Assembly (NCBI RefSeq): GCF_014205275.1
Contig: NZ_JACHND010000001.1
Coordinates: forward strand, 4,774,001-4,838,000
Length of the DNA stretch: 64,000 bases
Origin: Sphaerisporangium siamense
GTDB taxonomy: Bacteria; Actinomycetota; Actinomycetes; Streptosporangiales; Streptosporangiaceae
Direction: 5' to 3'
The translations under genes and the position numbers were made by a program. Positions 62,218-64,000 of the stretch are shown in pieces. Positions within the stretch are counted from its first letter, which is position 1. Each line of letters opens with the position of its first letter. Below the pieces are notes generated by a model, which searched no databases, was not told where the DNA came from, and saw only the letters and a list, made by a program, of their open reading frames with translations.

Positions 62218-63468
62218 TCAGTACCAGTTGTGCGACCGGAAGTGGCCCCACGCGCCGCAGGGGGAGCCGTAGCGCCCCCGGATGTACTTCAGACCCCACC
62301 GAATCTGGGTCGCCGGGTTGACACGCCAGTCGTGCCCCACGCCGACCATTTTGTTCCCCGGCAGCGCCTGCGGGATCCCGTAGGCGCCGGACGAGGGGTT
62401 CTGCGCCCGGTGGTTCCAGTTGCTCTCCCTGGTCCACAGGCTGTCCAGGCAGTGGAACTGCGTCACCGGCCAGGCCCGCCGGGTGACCATGCGGTAGGCG
62501 ATCGCCTTGTTCCTGCCCTTGGGCGTCCGCGGCGCCCACACCTTCACGGCCGGGCGCGCCCTGGTCGTCCACACGCGGCGATGCACCCGGTAGGGCGCCT
62601 GCCACGCGGCCGTCGCGGGCGCCTTGGCGGTGGTGACCCCGGCCGCGGCGGACGCCTTGGCCGCCGGGCGCGGCTGGGCTGCGGTCGCGGCCGTCGCGGG
62701 CGCCTGGGCGGCGGTCTTGGTGGCGCTCCGGACCGCGGGCGCCTTGGCGGTGGTTCTGGCGGTGGTCCTGGTGGCGGTCCTGGTGGCGGTCCTGGTCCTG
62801 ACCTTGGCCGGGGCGGTCCTGGTGGTGACCTTGGCCGCGGGCCCCGTCGCCTTGGCCGCTTTGGCGGCTCTGACGGCTCTGGCGGACCTGCCTGGTGCCG
62901 CCGCCCGGCCCGCCCTGGCGGCCTTGGCCGCCTTGACGGTCTTCGGGGCGGCCTTCGCGCCGGGACCCGCGGCCTTTCCCGCCGCCTTCGCCGGGATCCT
63001 CGCCGGCGTGGTCACCGGCAGCCGCACCGCGCCCGCGCGGGTCCACATCGGGCGGGCCGGTGGTTCGGCGCCCGTCTGCGCCGCGCCCGTCGCCGGGCTC
63101 TCCGCCGGGACGGCCGCCGTCTCCCGCGCGGCCTTGTCCAGCTGCGCGGCGTACGCGGCGTAGGCCTGATGGGCCGCCTCGTACTCCGTCCCGGGGACCG
63201 TGGCCTGGACGGCCTCGGCGGGCTGAGCCGCTTCGACCGGCTGGGCGGCCTCGGTGGGCCGGGCGGTCGCGGGCCCGGATTCGGCGGCGGGAACCCCTTC
63301 GGGGGTCCGGGCCGCCTGAGCCGTCTCCGTGACGGTGCTCGCCGGGCCGTCGGCTCCGGCGGTGGCCTGGGCCGCGCCCGCCACCGCCGCGTTGACGGCG
63401 GTCGCGGCGATGAGCGCGGCGACGGCGCCATGAATAGCGCGTTTACTGTCCAACTCTGTCCTATTCAT
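62218..63468 (-). CDS. Secreted transglycosylase-like (lysozyme-fold) cell wall enzyme
   Basis: Product of 416 aa from ATG 63468. A signal peptide (about 1-35, AIHGAVAALIAATAVNAAVA) is followed by a very Ala/Thr/Lys-rich linker (about 150-300, TATRTATRTTARTTAKAP). The C-terminal lysozyme-like domain (about 330-416) has LWTRESNWNHRAQNPSSGAY then GIPQALPG, with the catalytic Glu in ESNW. It cleaves peptidoglycan glycans outside the cell. The linker may be wall-bound. Confidence 0.85.
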   Translation of the reverse strand: MNRTELDSKRAIHGAVAALIAATAVNAAVAGAAQATAGADGPASTVTETAQAARTPEGVPAAESGPATARPTEAAQPVEAAQPAEAVQATVPGTEYEAAHQAYAAYAAQLDKAARETAAVPAESPATGAAQTGAEPPARPMWTRAGAVRLPVTTPARIPAKAAGKAAGPGAKAAPKTVKAAKAARAGRAAAPGRSARAVRAAKAAKATGPAAKVTTRTAPAKVRTRTATRTATRTTARTTAKAPAVRSATKTAAQAPATAATAAQPRPAAKASAAAGVTTAKAPATAAWQAPYRVHRRVWTTRARPAVKVWAPRTPKGRNKAIAYRMVTRRAWPVTQFHCLDSLWTRESNWNHRAQNPSSGAYGIPQALPGNKMVGVGHDWRVNPATQIRWGLKYIRGRYGSPCGAWGHFRSHNWY

Positions 63469-63871
63469 CGGGTCGCGTGCGGAGGAGGCCGCCAGGGGCG
63501 GCCGCTCTCGATGCACACCGGTGGCTCCAGGCGTGCGACGTCCGCGCGGCCGTTCCGGAGTCGGTTGAAGACAGGGCGAAGCTGTCTCCCGGAAGGCGCC
63601 GCGACGTGTTCTAGGGCGGTTTCTAATCGGTGCCCCGCGCGTCGTCCGCGTTCCGCGACACGCTCCGGGCGGATGTTTGCCAGAGGGGCATGACATCTCT
63701 GCCGTCTCGCGGGGCCTGCTTGGCGCGCGCCGTGCGGGAGATGGGCCGCGCGTGGCCGGGAAATGCCGCCGCGTTGAGGTTTGGCGCGGGCCACGCCCGT
63801 GACGCAGGCACTGTGGTGAAATGGCTCACGGCGAGCCGCGCCCCGAGCCGGTGCCCCTTTAAGGTGGCTTC
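63469..63871. other. Divergent intergenic region
   Basis: 403 bases between the transglycosylase (-) and glutathione peroxidase (+). The part before the transglycosylase is rich in short inverted repeats (GGCCGCC/GGCGGCC near 63,490-63,510; GGGAGACAGCTTCGCCCTGTC-like on -). A structured leader is possible, but I cannot assign a riboswitch family. No gene is supported. Confidence 0.4.
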
Positions 63872-64000
63872 ATGAGTCTTCGGGATATTCCGGTGCGCAC
63901 GCTGGACGGCGCGCCGACGACGCTCGGCCGGCTGGCCGGCGACAAGGTCGTCCTGCTGGTCAACGTGGCGTCCAAGTGCGGTCTGACCCCCCAGTACACC
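63872..64000 (+). CDS. Glutathione peroxidase family protein (5' part)
   Basis: The first 43 codons are in the window. MSLRDIPVRTLDGAPTTLGR and then VVLLVNVASKCGLTPQYT contain the family signature NVASKCGLT, with cysteine in place of selenocysteine. It reduces peroxides with thioredoxin or glutathione-type donors. ATG 63872. The gene is cut by the window end. Confidence 0.85.
   Translation, partial: MSLRDIPVRTLDGAPTTLGRLAGDKVVLLVNVASKCGLTPQYT

Noticed and set aside
63468..63696. An N-terminal extension of the transglycosylase
   Set aside because: The extra 76 codons are Arg/Pro-rich and precede a clean signal peptide at ATG 63468, so they are probably untranslated.
63469..63700. A ydaO (c-di-AMP) riboswitch before the transglycosylase
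   Set aside because: Such genes often have one and a GACAGCTTCG-like segment is present, but the other conserved blocks could not be matched by eye. A covariance scan would decide.

Overview
The window is GC-rich actinomycete DNA. Positions 1 to about 53,600 are most of an integrated temperate siphophage, and 53,681 to 64,000 are chromosomal genes of the host. High GC, frequent GTG/TTG starts, DUF397/DUF5753 regulators, an Lsr2-like protein, ThyX and a Gfo/Idh-DUF202-TetR neighbourhood suggest a filamentous actinomycete. The family is not fixed; a Streptosporangiales or Streptomyces relative is my guess. The left prophage end lies outside the window.

Positions 1-14,130 (+ strand) hold a replication and nucleotide-metabolism operon: Cas4/RecB-like nuclease, BRO-type antirepressor, RecA/DnaB-type ATPase, endonuclease VII, a primase spread over several reading frames, phosphoesterase, class II ribonucleotide reductase, family A DNA polymerase, ThyX, a thioredoxin-like protein and dCMP deaminase. 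It ends at a strong terminator. Positions 14,250-16,790 hold a tRNA-like RNA, a divergent whiJ-type regulatory module (HATPase / XRE-DUF5753 / DUF397) and an Lsr2-like gene. Positions 17,396-18,855 are largely non-coding. Positions 18,927-29,195 (+) are an accessory island of small, mostly unknown genes, many zinc-binding, with ArdA, a DUF3987-type ATPase and a SprT-like protein. Structured, repeated intergenic elements separate many of them.

Positions 29,246-51,960 (- strand) are the late operon, read from right to left: HNH, a small acidic protein, a CHAP hydrolase, terS, terL, portal, scaffold, capsid, head-tail connectors, major tail protein, tail chaperones with a likely -1 frameshift, tape measure, tail and fibre proteins, endolysin and holin. 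A lone + strand gene sits between terS and terL. A hairpin-rich gap at 51,967-52,294 is the best cos-site candidate, followed by a tyrosine integrase.

The host flank carries a tyrosine-rich repeat protein, a CPA1-type Na+/H+ antiporter, a Gfo/Idh/MocA oxidoreductase, a lipoprotein, a DUF202 pair, a diiron ferritin-like oxidase divergent from a TetR regulator with two perfect operators, a secreted transglycosylase and the start of a glutathione peroxidase.

The most unusual content is regulatory. About ten copies of a 17-19 nt start-associated sequence (consensus GATACARGAGGTTGGTAAC) contain the ribosome-binding site of unlinked genes. Three families of repeated intergenic RNA structures and a dispersed 12-nt polypyrimidine element accompany them. 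Several genes need non-canonical starts or frameshifting.
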